DNA of 64,000 nt, taken from contig JALFLK010000021.1 in assembly GCA_022774755.1 (NCBI GenBank), positions 1 through 64,000 of the forward strand, written 5' to 3'. Below the pieces are notes generated by a model. It had not been told where the DNA came from. It saw nothing but the letters and a program-made list of their open reading frames with translations, and searched no databases. Below, one piece after another: positions 34,379-42,365 of this stretch. The first letter of the stretch is position 1; every line of letters begins with the position of its first letter. The position numbers and the translations under genes are program-made. This DNA comes from a bacterium. Its GTDB lineage: Bacteria; Bacillota; Clostridia; Oscillospirales; Acutalibacteraceae.

Positions 34379-34675
34379 ATGGCAGTAACAGCAAATTACG
34401 AGGCTGTAATGATCATTTCAATGAAGCAGGGCGAAGAAGGTATCCAGTCTATCATTGAAAAGTTCAAGGCTTTGATTGAAAAGCACGCCACTTTAAAGAA
34501 TGTTGACGAATGGGGCAAGAGAAAGCTTGCTTACCTTATCAACAAAGAGAGCGAAGGCTACTATGTTCTTATGAACTTTGAAAGTACAGCCGAGTTCCCG
34601 GCAGAGCTTGACCGCAGATTTAAAATTACTGACGGTGTTATACGCTCGCTTATTATTAAGAAAGACAGCGAATAA
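34379..34675 (+). CDS. rpsF: 30S ribosomal protein S6
   Basis: This 98-residue small-subunit protein binds 16S rRNA together with S18. Conserved segments: NYEAVMIIS and KNVDEWGKRKLAYLINKESEGYYVLMNFE. ATG 34379 follows AGAAGGAGGTG; the track ORF starts 29 codons earlier inside the leader. First gene of rpsF-ssb-rpsR. Confidence 0.96.
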   Translation: MAVTANYEAVMIISMKQGEEGIQSIIEKFKALIEKHATLKNVDEWGKRKLAYLINKESEGYYVLMNFESTAEFPAELDRRFKITDGVIRSLIIKKDSE

Positions 34676-34715
34676 TTAAATTGTAGGATTATTTCCGAAC
34701 ACGAAAGGACAAGTT

Positions 34716-35174
34716 ATGTTAAACAGGGTAATTTTGATGGGCAGATTAGTTTCTGACCCGGAGCTTAAAACAACGGCTTCAGGTATCAGCGTTACATCTT
34801 TTCGTATCGCCGTTGACCGCAGCTATGTTAAGTCCGGAGAAGAACGCAAGGCTGACTTTATTGATATTGTTTGTTGGAGAAGTACTGCTGAGTTTGTTTG
34901 CCGTTATTTCGGCAAAGGCTCGCTTATTGCCGTTGAAGGTCAGCTTCAGAGCAGAACCTATCAGGCAAAGGACGGCACTAACCGCTATGTTGTAGAGGTG
35001 GTTGCTGATAATGTTTCCTTTACCGGCGAACGCAGAGATAACTCATCTTCATCATATAATCAGGGCTATTCCCAGCCTTATGCAGAACAGCCGGCTCAGC
35101 CTGCACCGTCGTATCAGAGCGGCAGTGCTGATTCCTTCCAGGAAATGCCCGTTGATGACGACTTGCCTTTCTGA
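34716..35174 (+). CDS. ssb: Single-stranded DNA-binding protein
   Basis: This 152-residue protein has an OB fold (residues 1-105; MLNRVILMGRLVSDPELK, FIDIVCWRSTAEFVCRYF), a Gln/Ser/Pro-rich flexible linker and the acidic tip DDDLPF that recruits repair and replication partners. It lies between rpsF and rpsR as usual in Firmicutes. Confidence 0.97.
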   Translation: MLNRVILMGRLVSDPELKTTASGISVTSFRIAVDRSYVKSGEERKADFIDIVCWRSTAEFVCRYFGKGSLIAVEGQLQSRTYQAKDGTNRYVVEVVADNVSFTGERRDNSSSSYNQGYSQPYAEQPAQPAPSYQSGSADSFQEMPVDDDLPF

Positions 35175-35224
35175 TTTAATTTATATCTCGGTTTTTTCAA
35201 TTATGTTTGAAAGGAGTTATAAAA

Positions 35225-35464
35225 ATGGCTGACAGACCAATGAACAGAGGCAGAAAAGCTCGCAGAAAAGTTTGCAGCTTCTGCGTTGATAAAGTAGAGA
35301 ATATTGATTACAAGGACATTGCAAGACTTCGCAGATTTATGTCAGAGCGTGGAAAAATCCTTCCCCGCCGTGTAACAGGAACCTGCGCTGCTCATCAGAG
35401 AGCATTGACAACAGCTATCAAGCGTGCTCGTCACCTTGCTTTGTTGCCTTATACCACAGACTGA
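35225..35464 (+). CDS. rpsR: 30S ribosomal protein S18
   Basis: This 79-residue protein partners S6 on 16S rRNA. Motifs: [17 protein letters not shown] and [21 protein letters not shown]. It retains a CxxC pair of the zinc-type (C+) form. ATG 35225 follows GAAAGGAG; the track start adds six codons. Confidence 0.96.
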   Translation: MADRPMNRGRKARRKVCSFCVDKVENIDYKDIARLRRFMSERGKILPRRVTGTCAAHQRALTTAIKRARHLALLPYTTD

Positions 35465-35480
35465 TAATACAAGTACTTAT

Positions 35481-35508
35481 GCGGACGGTTTTATACCGTC
35501 CGCTTTTT
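35481..35508 (+). terminator. Terminator of rpsF-ssb-rpsR
   Basis: Perfect stem GCGGACGG/CCGTCCGC followed by TTTTTG. Confidence 0.85.
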
Positions 35509-35539
35509 GCTGTTTTATGCTGTTCACTTTTTTGCTTGC

Positions 35540-35568
35540 TTGATTTATTTTGTTTTATAATTTATAAT
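35540..35568 (+). promoter_or_regulatory. Promoter of the second yitT gene
   Basis: TTGATT (35540-35545), 17-base spacer, TATAAT (35563-35568). This places the transcript start near 35575 and leaves a leader of about 160 bases. Confidence 0.6.
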
Positions 35569-35574
35569 ATAAGA

Positions 35575-35735
35575 ACAGCGGTCATTTTATAAGCTTGCTT
35601 TTTGCTCCGCTGAATACAGGGCGCCCATTGTGGGCTGATATATTCGTTCAACGGTGAACGCCCGGATTATAAATGAAACTGTTTTTTCATATTATTTGGG
35701 CGTGAACACTTGGCAACGCCTGAAAGGATGATTTT
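35575..35735 (+). promoter_or_regulatory. Highly folded leader of the second yitT gene
   Basis: Successive inverted repeats fill the leader: AGCGG/CCGCT (35577-35581, 35607-35611); GAATA/TATTC (35612-35616, 35641-35645) enclosing GCCCA/TGGGC (35623-35627, 35631-35635); GTTCA-ACGG-TGAAC (35646-35659); and CGCCC/GGGCG (35659-35663, 35698-35702). The last GGGCG could instead pair with the following CGCC (35707-35720 region), giving alternative folds near the ribosome site AAAGGA. This is riboswitch-like, but no known class was recognised. Confidence 0.5.
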
Positions 35736-36626
35736 ATGAAAAAACTGAAAACGGACTTAAGAGAAATTAAAATTTTCAATATTTTTATGCTGACGCTTGC
35801 TGGTATTATTAACGCGTTCGGAATTACCGTGTTTTTGGGACCTGTTAAGCTTTACGATTCGGGAATTTCGGGTACATCAATGCTTTTGGCACAGGTAACG
35901 CCGGAATTTATGACGTTGTCTTTGTTTCTGCTGATTCTCAACATACCGCTTTTTATTTACGGCTTTAAAAAGCAGGGAACGGTTTTTACTGTTTATGCCG
36001 TATATACTGTAATAATTTATTCGCTTACAGCTTGGCTGATAACAGATGTACTTCCGATAGATGTCAGCATAGCATCTCCGCTTGCCGGAACCGACTTGTT
36101 GCTTTGCGCTTTGTTCGGAGGTCTGATTTCCGGCGTGGGAAGCGGTTTGGCTATACGCTGTGGGGGAGCAATGGACGGAATTGAGGTAATGGCGGTTATT
36201 TTTGCAAAACCTCTGGGAATTTCCGTAGGAAGCTTTGTTATGATTTACAATGTAATTCTGTATATAGTCTGCGGAATCGTGATGAACAGCTGGATTCTGC
36301 CTCTTTATTCAATCGTTACCTACGGTGCGGCTCTTAAAACCATAGACTTTATTGTTGAGGGCTTAGACAGGTCAAAAGCGGCTGTAATAATAACCGCTAA
36401 GCCCGACGAAGTAAGATGCGCTTTGTCCGAGGAATTTGAGAAAGGTATGACAATTCTTGATGCAAAGGGAGGTTATTCCGACAGCCCTATGACTATGATA
36501 TATTTTGTCCTTAACAGGTTTCAGGTTACGAAGATGAAAGGGATTGTTCATAACATCGACCCGTCGGCTTACATAACTCTGAATGATGTTGCCGATGTGT
36601 TTTCCGTAAATCAGGATAAAAAATAA
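35736..36626 (+). CDS. YitT-family membrane protein (second copy)
   Basis: This 296-residue paralogue of the 33338 gene has the same plan: membrane helices, GGLISGVGSGLAIRCGGAMDG (compare GGILNGTGLGLIFYRGGSTGG) and a C-terminal DUF2179 domain (LSEEFEKGMTILDAKGGYSD). Unlike the first copy it is monocistronic, with its own promoter, long folded leader and terminator, so it is probably regulated separately. Function is unknown. Confidence 0.85.
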   Translation: MKKLKTDLREIKIFNIFMLTLAGIINAFGITVFLGPVKLYDSGISGTSMLLAQVTPEFMTLSLFLLILNIPLFIYGFKKQGTVFTVYAVYTVIIYSLTAWLITDVLPIDVSIASPLAGTDLLLCALFGGLISGVGSGLAIRCGGAMDGIEVMAVIFAKPLGISVGSFVMIYNVILYIVCGIVMNSWILPLYSIVTYGAALKTIDFIVEGLDRSKAAVIITAKPDEVRCALSEEFEKGMTILDAKGGYSDSPMTMIYFVLNRFQVTKMKGIVHNIDPSAYITLNDVADVFSVNQDKK

Positions 36627-36645
36627 ATAAGATATTTTAAGACAT

Positions 36646-36687
36646 GGGCAGCCGATGAATCCTTTGATTCACGGCAGCCCCTTTTTT
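36646..36687 (+). terminator. Terminator of the second yitT gene
   Basis: Long stem GGGCAGCCG-ATGAATC/GATTCA-CGGCAGCCC followed by CTTTTTT. Confidence 0.8.
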
Positions 36688-36690
36688 ATG

Positions 36691-36784
36691 TTATAGGAAA
36701 TTGCTCGGCTGCGCTCGGGCAAAAAAGGCTGTTTTCAGCAAAAGCTGTCTGCACGAATTGCGTGTCGAGGTACTCGACTTTTTT
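36691..36784 (+). repeat. Dispersed intergenic repeat, copy 1
   Basis: About 94 bases starting TTATAGGAAATTGCTCGGCT and ending GTCGAGGTACTCGACTTTT. It matches copy 2 (47472) closely and copy 3 (47569) in its second half. It immediately follows a terminator. The ORF listed at 36701 runs through it and is not a gene. Confidence 0.75.
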
Positions 36785-36827
36785 ATCAGCTTGGGTTTTA
36801 TCAGTTACATTGGTGTAACCGTCATTT

Positions 36828-36856
36828 ACAAATACCATATATTGTGGTATATTTAT
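36828..36856 (+). promoter_or_regulatory. Possible pyrE promoter
   Basis: TTTACA with a 17-base spacer to TATATT, the spacer containing the inverted repeat ATACCA/TGGTAT. No pyrR-type attenuator was recognised. Confidence 0.35.
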
Positions 36857-36893
36857 AATGTTAAGTTATGCAAAAAATCAGCAGGAGGACATT

Positions 36894-37568
36894 ATGGAGA
36901 ATTATAAAAAAGAATTTATCGAATTTATGGTTGATTGTCAGGTGCTAAAATTCGGAGATTTTGTAACCAAAAGCGGAAGAAAAACTCCGTTTTTCGTAAA
37001 TACGGGATTTTACAGGACAGGCTCTCAATTAAGAAGATTGGGACAGTATTATGCAGAGGCAATAAATAATAGATTCGGTTTGGATTTTGACGTTTTGTTC
37101 GGACCTGCATATAAGGGAATCCCCCTTTCCGTTGCGGCTGCTATTGCAATAAGCGAAAAATACGGTGCAGATATAAAATACTGCTCTAACAGAAAAGAAA
37201 TCAAAGACCACGGCGATAAGGGCATTTTACTCGGAAGCCCAATCACAGACGGCGACAGGGTTGTAATTATCGAGGATGTAACCACAGCAGGCACATCTAT
37301 TGAAGAAACCCTGCCTATTATAAAGGCGCAGGCAGATGTTTCACCTGTAGGACTTGTCGTTTCCGTTGACAGAATGGAAAGAGGCAAGGGCGAAAAGAGC
37401 GCTTTGGCTGAGATTGAAGAAAAGTATGGCTTAAAAACTACGGCTATTGTAACAATGGCTGAGGTTGTTGAGCATTTGTATAACAAAGAATACAAGGGCA
37501 AAGTGATAATTGACGACAAATTAAAGGCGTCAATAGACGCTTATTACGAGAAATACGGTGTGAAATAA
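36894..37568 (+). CDS. pyrE: Orotate phosphoribosyltransferase
   Basis: This 224-residue enzyme converts orotate and PRPP to OMP in pyrimidine synthesis. It has TKSGRKTPFFVNTGFYRTG at the N-terminus, the PAYKGIPLSVAAA segment and the PRPP motif VVIIEDVTTAGTSIEE at about residues 125-140. ATG 36894 has GCAGGAGGACAT upstream; the track start is 12 codons earlier. It is not clustered with other pyr genes here. Confidence 0.93.
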   Translation: MENYKKEFIEFMVDCQVLKFGDFVTKSGRKTPFFVNTGFYRTGSQLRRLGQYYAEAINNRFGLDFDVLFGPAYKGIPLSVAAAIAISEKYGADIKYCSNRKEIKDHGDKGILLGSPITDGDRVVIIEDVTTAGTSIEETLPIIKAQADVSPVGLVVSVDRMERGKGEKSALAEIEEKYGLKTTAIVTMAEVVEHLYNKEYKGKVIIDDKLKASIDAYYEKYGVK

Positions 37569-37600
37569 TAAACAAAAATTATTCTGAGAGGAGGATTAGT

Positions 37601-38299
37601 ATGGCTGATGATAATGTTCATAAGGGACACCGACAGCGTATGAAAAGTAAATTTCTGCTGAACGGACTGGACGCTTTTGAACAGCACGAGGCGCTGGAAA
37701 TGCTTTTGTATTACGCAGTACCCAGGTGTGATACTAATCCTTTGGCTCACCGCCTGCTGGAAAGATTCGGCTCAATTTCTGCAGTGTTTGATGCGTCGGT
37801 GGATATGCTCCGTGACGCAGGCGTTTCGGAATCTACTGCGGCATTGCTGAAAATGATACCTGAGTTTTCCCGTTTGTATCTTGACGACAAATACAACAAT
37901 AAAAATAAAAAAATAGATTTTGATAACCTTACAGATTATTTTGTTAAGAAGTTTATCGGCAGAAATGAAGAAGCGGTGATTTTACTTTTAGCCGACGCTA
38001 AGGGAAAAGAGATTTTCAGCGGAGTTATTGCAAAAGGCTCTATTAACTCCTCTGATGTGCCTATAAGAAAAATTGTTGACCTTTCCCTGCGGTATAACGC
38101 CAAAACAGCCTGTATTGCTCACAATCACCCCAGCGGTGCGGCTATTCCGTCGTTGGAGGATATAGAAACGACCAGAAGTGTTTATCAGGCGCTTATGCAT
38201 ATTAACGTAATTCTTGCTGACCATATTATAGTAGCTGACGGCGACGCCGTTTCTTTGATGCAATGCGGAGTCTTTGACAGCGAGTTTACTTTCGAATAA
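37601..38299 (+). CDS. radC: RadC/JAB-domain protein
   Basis: This 232-residue protein has an N-terminal helix-hairpin-helix-like region (AHRLLERFGSISAVFDAS) and a C-terminal JAB/MPN domain with the metal motif HNHPSGAAIPSLED (histidines, serine, aspartate; about 170-183). RadC was named for DNA repair, but its role is unsettled. Ribosome site GAGAGGAGG. uvrB follows 42 bases later. Confidence 0.93.
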   Translation: MADDNVHKGHRQRMKSKFLLNGLDAFEQHEALEMLLYYAVPRCDTNPLAHRLLERFGSISAVFDASVDMLRDAGVSESTAALLKMIPEFSRLYLDDKYNNKNKKIDFDNLTDYFVKKFIGRNEEAVILLLADAKGKEIFSGVIAKGSINSSDVPIRKIVDLSLRYNAKTACIAHNHPSGAAIPSLEDIETTRSVYQALMHINVILADHIIVADGDAVSLMQCGVFDSEFTFE

Positions 38300-38341
38300 G
38301 AAATATAAAACTTAATTGTAAAATAGGGTTACGGAGGCAGA

Positions 38342-40306
38342 ATGTTTAAGCTTCATTCAGAATATAAACCCACAGGCGACCAGCCTGCGGCAATAGAACA
38401 ATTAGCAGAAAGTATTGAAAAAGGGAATAAGGAACAAACTCTGCTGGGCGTAACAGGTTCGGGCAAAACCTTTACGATGGCTAATGTTATAGCAAGGCTT
38501 AACCGACCGACCCTTGTGCTTGCACACAATAAAACCCTTGCGGCTCAGCTTTGCAGTGAGTTTAAGGAGTTTTTTCCCGAAAACGCAGTTGAATATTTTG
38601 TTTCGTACTACGATTATTATCAGCCGGAGGCGTATGTTCCCCAGACCGATACATATATTGAGAAGGACAGCTCAATTAACGATGAAATAGACAAGCTCCG
38701 CCACAGCGCAACCCTTGCACTTTCTGAAAGGCGAGATGTTATTATAGTGGCGTCAGTTTCGTGCATTTACAGCTTGGGCAATCCGATTGATTACCGAAAT
38801 ATGGTTATTTCACTGCGCCCCGGGATGGAGAAATCAAGAGATGAGCTGATTGCAAAGCTTGTTGAACTGCAGTATGAGAGAAATGATATAAACTTTATAC
38901 GAAATAAATTCCGTGTAAGGGGAGATGTAGTAGAGATTTTCCCTGCGGCGTCTTCGGATAATATAATAAGGGTTGAATTTTTCGGCGACGAAATTGACAG
39001 AATTTCCGAGATTAACCCCCTCACCGGTGAGCTTATCGCAATTTTAAAGCACGCCGCCGTTTATCCTGCTTCTCACTATATTGTTTCAAAGGATAAAATG
39101 GACAGAGCTATTGCCGAAATTAACTCAGAGCTTGAACAAAGGCTTGCTTATTTCAGAGAAAAAGGAATGCTCCTTGAGGCGCAGAGAATCGAACAGCGCA
39201 CTCGTTATGATATAGAAATGCTCCAAGAAATCGGCTTCTGCACAGGTATAGAGAATTACTCACGGGTTTTGTCAGGCAGAAAGCCCGGCTCTGCTCCATA
39301 TACGCTTCTTGACTATTTTCCAAAGGATTTTTTGCTTTTTGTTGACGAGTCCCATGTAACTCTTCCGCAGGTTCGGGGTATGTACGCAGGCGACCACGCA
39401 AGAAAAAAGACTTTGATTGACTTTGGCTTCCGTCTGCCGTCGGCTTATGACAATAGACCTCTTAATTTTGACGAGTTTTACGACAGAATCAATCAGGTGG
39501 TTTTCGTCAGTGCAACGCCCGGTGATTTCGAAAAGGGAAAAAGCGCCGTTACGGCTCAGCAGATTATTCGCCCCACCGGCTTGCTCGATCCTGAAATTTC
39601 CGTAAGACCTACCGACGGACAGCTGGACGACCTTATTTCCGAAATAAATATCCGTGTTGAGAAAAAACAGCGTGTCTTAGTTACAACCCTCACTAAAAAA
39701 ATGGCAGAGGACTTAACGGAATATTTTGAGAATATGGGAATCAAGGTTCGCTATATGCACCACGATGTTGACACCGTTGAGCGTATGGAAATTGTCCGTG
39801 ACCTTCGCTTGGGAGAGTTTGATGTTCTCGTGGGAATTAACCTTCTGCGAGAGGGTCTGGATATTCCCGAGGTTTCTTTGGTTGCTATTCTGGACGCCGA
39901 CAAGGAGGGCTTTTTAAGAAGCGAGCGCTCTTTGATTCAGACTATCGGCAGAGCGGCGAGAAACGCCGAGGGTGCAGTCATAATGTACGCCGATTCGGTA
40001 ACTCCTTCAATGAAAAACGCCATTGTAGAAACTAACCGACGCAGAGAAATTCAGCAGAAATACAATAAAGAACACGGAATTATTCCGAAAACCATTACTA
40101 AAAAGGTAAATGAAATTCTGGAAATATCCACCCATTCTTCAGACGATTCCAAAGATATTAAAAAGCTTACAAAACAGCAAAAGCAACAGCTTATAGAATC
40201 CCTTACTAAAGAAATGAAGGCAGCGGCAAAGCTTCTTGAGTTTGAACACGCCGCATATCTCCGTGATAAAATAAATCAGCTTAAAGGCAAGGATAAGAAG
40301 AGGTAA
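38342..40306 (+). CDS. uvrB: Excinuclease ABC subunit B
   Basis: This 654-residue nucleotide-excision-repair helicase loads at damage with UvrA and recruits UvrC. Walker A GVTGSGKT is near residue 38, the beta-hairpin [12 protein letters not shown] near 92, DEAD-like DESH near 337, motif [11 protein letters not shown] near 540 and the UvrC-binding UVR domain at the C-terminus. parE starts two bases after its stop; uvrA, the usual neighbour, is absent from the window. Confidence 0.97.
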   Translation: MFKLHSEYKPTGDQPAAIEQLAESIEKGNKEQTLLGVTGSGKTFTMANVIARLNRPTLVLAHNKTLAAQLCSEFKEFFPENAVEYFVSYYDYYQPEAYVPQTDTYIEKDSSINDEIDKLRHSATLALSERRDVIIVASVSCIYSLGNPIDYRNMVISLRPGMEKSRDELIAKLVELQYERNDINFIRNKFRVRGDVVEIFPAASSDNIIRVEFFGDEIDRISEINPLTGELIAILKHAAVYPASHYIVSKDKMDRAIAEINSELEQRLAYFREKGMLLEAQRIEQRTRYDIEMLQEIGFCTGIENYSRVLSGRKPGSAPYTLLDYFPKDFLLFVDESHVTLPQVRGMYAGDHARKKTLIDFGFRLPSAYDNRPLNFDEFYDRINQVVFVSATPGDFEKGKSAVTAQQIIRPTGLLDPEISVRPTDGQLDDLISEINIRVEKKQRVLVTTLTKKMAEDLTEYFENMGIKVRYMHHDVDTVERMEIVRDLRLGEFDVLVGINLLREGLDIPEVSLVAILDADKEGFLRSERSLIQTIGRAARNAEGAVIMYADSVTPSMKNAIVETNRRREIQQKYNKEHGIIPKTITKKVNEILEISTHSSDDSKDIKKLTKQQKQQLIESLTKEMKAAAKLLEFEHAAYLRDKINQLKGKDKKR

Positions 40307-40308
40307 AA

Positions 40309-42294
40309 ATGGCAAGAAAAAAGACCAACGACTACGGCAACGACAGTATTTCCTCCCTTAAGGGAGCAGACAGAGTAAGAAAACGCCCTGCGGTTATTTT
40401 CGGATCTGACGGAATCGAGGGCTGTCAGCACTCGGTTTTTGAGATTCTGTCAAACTCCATCGATGAGGCAAGAGAGGGCTTCGGTAAGAAAATAACCGTT
40501 ACAAAGTACTCCGACGGCTCCTTTGAGGTCGAGGACCACGGCAGAGGAATCCCCGTGGATTACAACAAAAACGAGGAAAAATATAACTGGGAGCTTGTTT
40601 TCTGCGAAATGTACGCAGGAGGCAAGTATAATAACAACGAGGGCGAAAACTACGAGTTTTCCTTAGGACTTAACGGCCTGGGACTTTGCTCTACCCAGTA
40701 TTCCTCAGAATATATGGATGTTGATATTCGCCGTGACGGTTTTCGATATACTCTTCATTTTGAAAAAGGCGAAAATATCGGCGGATTGAAAAAAGAGCCT
40801 TATTCAAAAAAGGATACCGGTACAAAGATTCATTGGAAACCCGATTTGGATGTTTTTACGGATATCGACGTAAGTACGGAGTATTTTCTCGATACAATAA
40901 AACGGCAGGCGATTGTCAATGCCGGGGTTGAATTTATCTTCCGCAACCAAAACGGAAGAACCTTTGACATAACTACATTTAATTATCTAAACGGAATTTC
41001 CGACCACGTTAAGGAGATTGTGGGCGACGACGCCTTGTCCTCTATACAAACATGGGAAACAGAGAGAAAAGTCAGAGACCGTGATGACAAGCCTGAATAT
41101 AAATGTAAAATCAATGTATCCTTTGCCTTTTCAAACAAGGTAAGCGTTGCCGAATACTACCATAATTCCAGCTGGCTTGAATACGGAGGCGCTCCCGAGG
41201 CGGCTGTGAAAAATGCCTTTGTTTATCAGATTGATAGCTTTTTAAAGCAGAATAACAAGTACAACAAAACCGATAAAAAAATCAGCTTTGCCGATGTTGA
41301 GGATTGCCTTGTAATCGTTATTTCGTCTTTTTCAAGCGTAACATCATACGAAAACCAGACGAAAAAGGCTATAAATAATAAGGGAATCCAAGAGGCTATG
41401 ACAGAATTTTTCCGTCATCAGCTTGAGGTTTATTTTATAGAAAACCCCATTGAGGCTGAAAAAATTGCTGCACAGGTTCTGATAAATAAGCGCAGCCGAG
41501 AGGATGCCGAAAAGACAAGACTTAATATTAAGAAAAAACTTTCGGGCAATCTTGACGTTACAAACAGGGTAGCAAAGTTTGTTGACTGCAGAAGCAAGGA
41601 CATTTCTAAAAGAGAATTATTTATAGTAGAGGGCGACTCTGCTCTGGGCGCCTGCAAACAGGCGAGAGACCCTGATTTTCAGGCTTTGATGCCTATAAGA
41701 GGTAAAATTCTTAATTGCCTAAAGGTCGGTTACGACAAGATTTTTAAATCTGAGATTATAACCGATTTGCTTAAAGTAATGGGATGCGGAGTTGAGGTTA
41801 AGTCCAAGGCAAATAAAAATCTTTCTAACTTTGACCTTGACCAGCTGCGTTGGAGCAAGATAATACTTTGTACCGATGCAGATGTTGACGGCTTCCAAAT
41901 CAGGGCGCTTTTGCTCACAATGATTTACCGCCTTACGCCTACATTGATAAAAGAGGGCAAGGTGTTTATAGCAGAATCGCCTCTTTATGAAATCACTACT
42001 AAAAAGCAGGTTTATTTTGCTTACGATGAATCAGAGAAAGATAAATTCCTTAAGGAAATCGGAGACGAAAAATTCACAATACAGCGAAGCAAAGGTCTCG
42101 GCGAAAATGAGGCTGATATGATGAATTTTACAACAATGAATCCCTCAACACGCAGACTTATTAAGGTTATGACCGACGACGCTGAGAAAACTGCCGAGAT
42201 TTTCGACATACTTTTGGGCGAAAACCTCCAGGGCAGAAAGGACTATATCGTCCAACACGGCGCAGAGTACATTGATAATCTTGACGTAAGCTGA
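40309..42294 (+). CDS. parE: Topoisomerase IV/gyrase-like subunit B
   Basis: This 661-residue type IIA topoisomerase ATPase subunit has a GHKL domain (EILSNSIDEAREG, EDHGRGIPVDY, GLNGLGLCST), a transducer domain, then Toprim with IVEGDSALG and DADVDGFQI. It is coupled to uvrB (two bases) and followed by a ParC-like subunit, so the pair probably forms the second type IIA enzyme of the cell. Some motifs differ from standard ParE (NSIDEAREGFG, IVEGDSALG), as seen in a divergent Clostridia clade. Gyrase versus topo IV cannot be settled by sequence reading alone. Confidence 0.85.
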   Translation: MARKKTNDYGNDSISSLKGADRVRKRPAVIFGSDGIEGCQHSVFEILSNSIDEAREGFGKKITVTKYSDGSFEVEDHGRGIPVDYNKNEEKYNWELVFCEMYAGGKYNNNEGENYEFSLGLNGLGLCSTQYSSEYMDVDIRRDGFRYTLHFEKGENIGGLKKEPYSKKDTGTKIHWKPDLDVFTDIDVSTEYFLDTIKRQAIVNAGVEFIFRNQNGRTFDITTFNYLNGISDHVKEIVGDDALSSIQTWETERKVRDRDDKPEYKCKINVSFAFSNKVSVAEYYHNSSWLEYGGAPEAAVKNAFVYQIDSFLKQNNKYNKTDKKISFADVEDCLVIVISSFSSVTSYENQTKKAINNKGIQEAMTEFFRHQLEVYFIENPIEAEKIAAQVLINKRSREDAEKTRLNIKKKLSGNLDVTNRVAKFVDCRSKDISKRELFIVEGDSALGACKQARDPDFQALMPIRGKILNCLKVGYDKIFKSEIITDLLKVMGCGVEVKSKANKNLSNFDLDQLRWSKIILCTDADVDGFQIRALLLTMIYRLTPTLIKEGKVFIAESPLYEITTKKQVYFAYDESEKDKFLKEIGDEKFTIQRSKGLGENEADMMNFTTMNPSTRRLIKVMTDDAEKTAEIFDILLGENLQGRKDYIVQHGAEYIDNLDVS

Positions 42295-42365
42295 TTATGT
42301 ACAGAGTGCCCGTGCCTTGATTGTGTATATTGATAGAATAAGATTATTTATTGGGAGGTATTTGT

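Noticed and set aside
35646-35659. GTTCA-ACGG-TGAAC hairpin as a guanidine-II (mini-ykkC) riboswitch
   Set aside because: The loop fits ACGR, but the required second hairpin with the same loop is missing nearby.
36701-36907. 68-residue ORF before pyrE
   Set aside because: It runs through the dispersed repeat and into the pyrE leader; the other repeat copies do not keep the frame.
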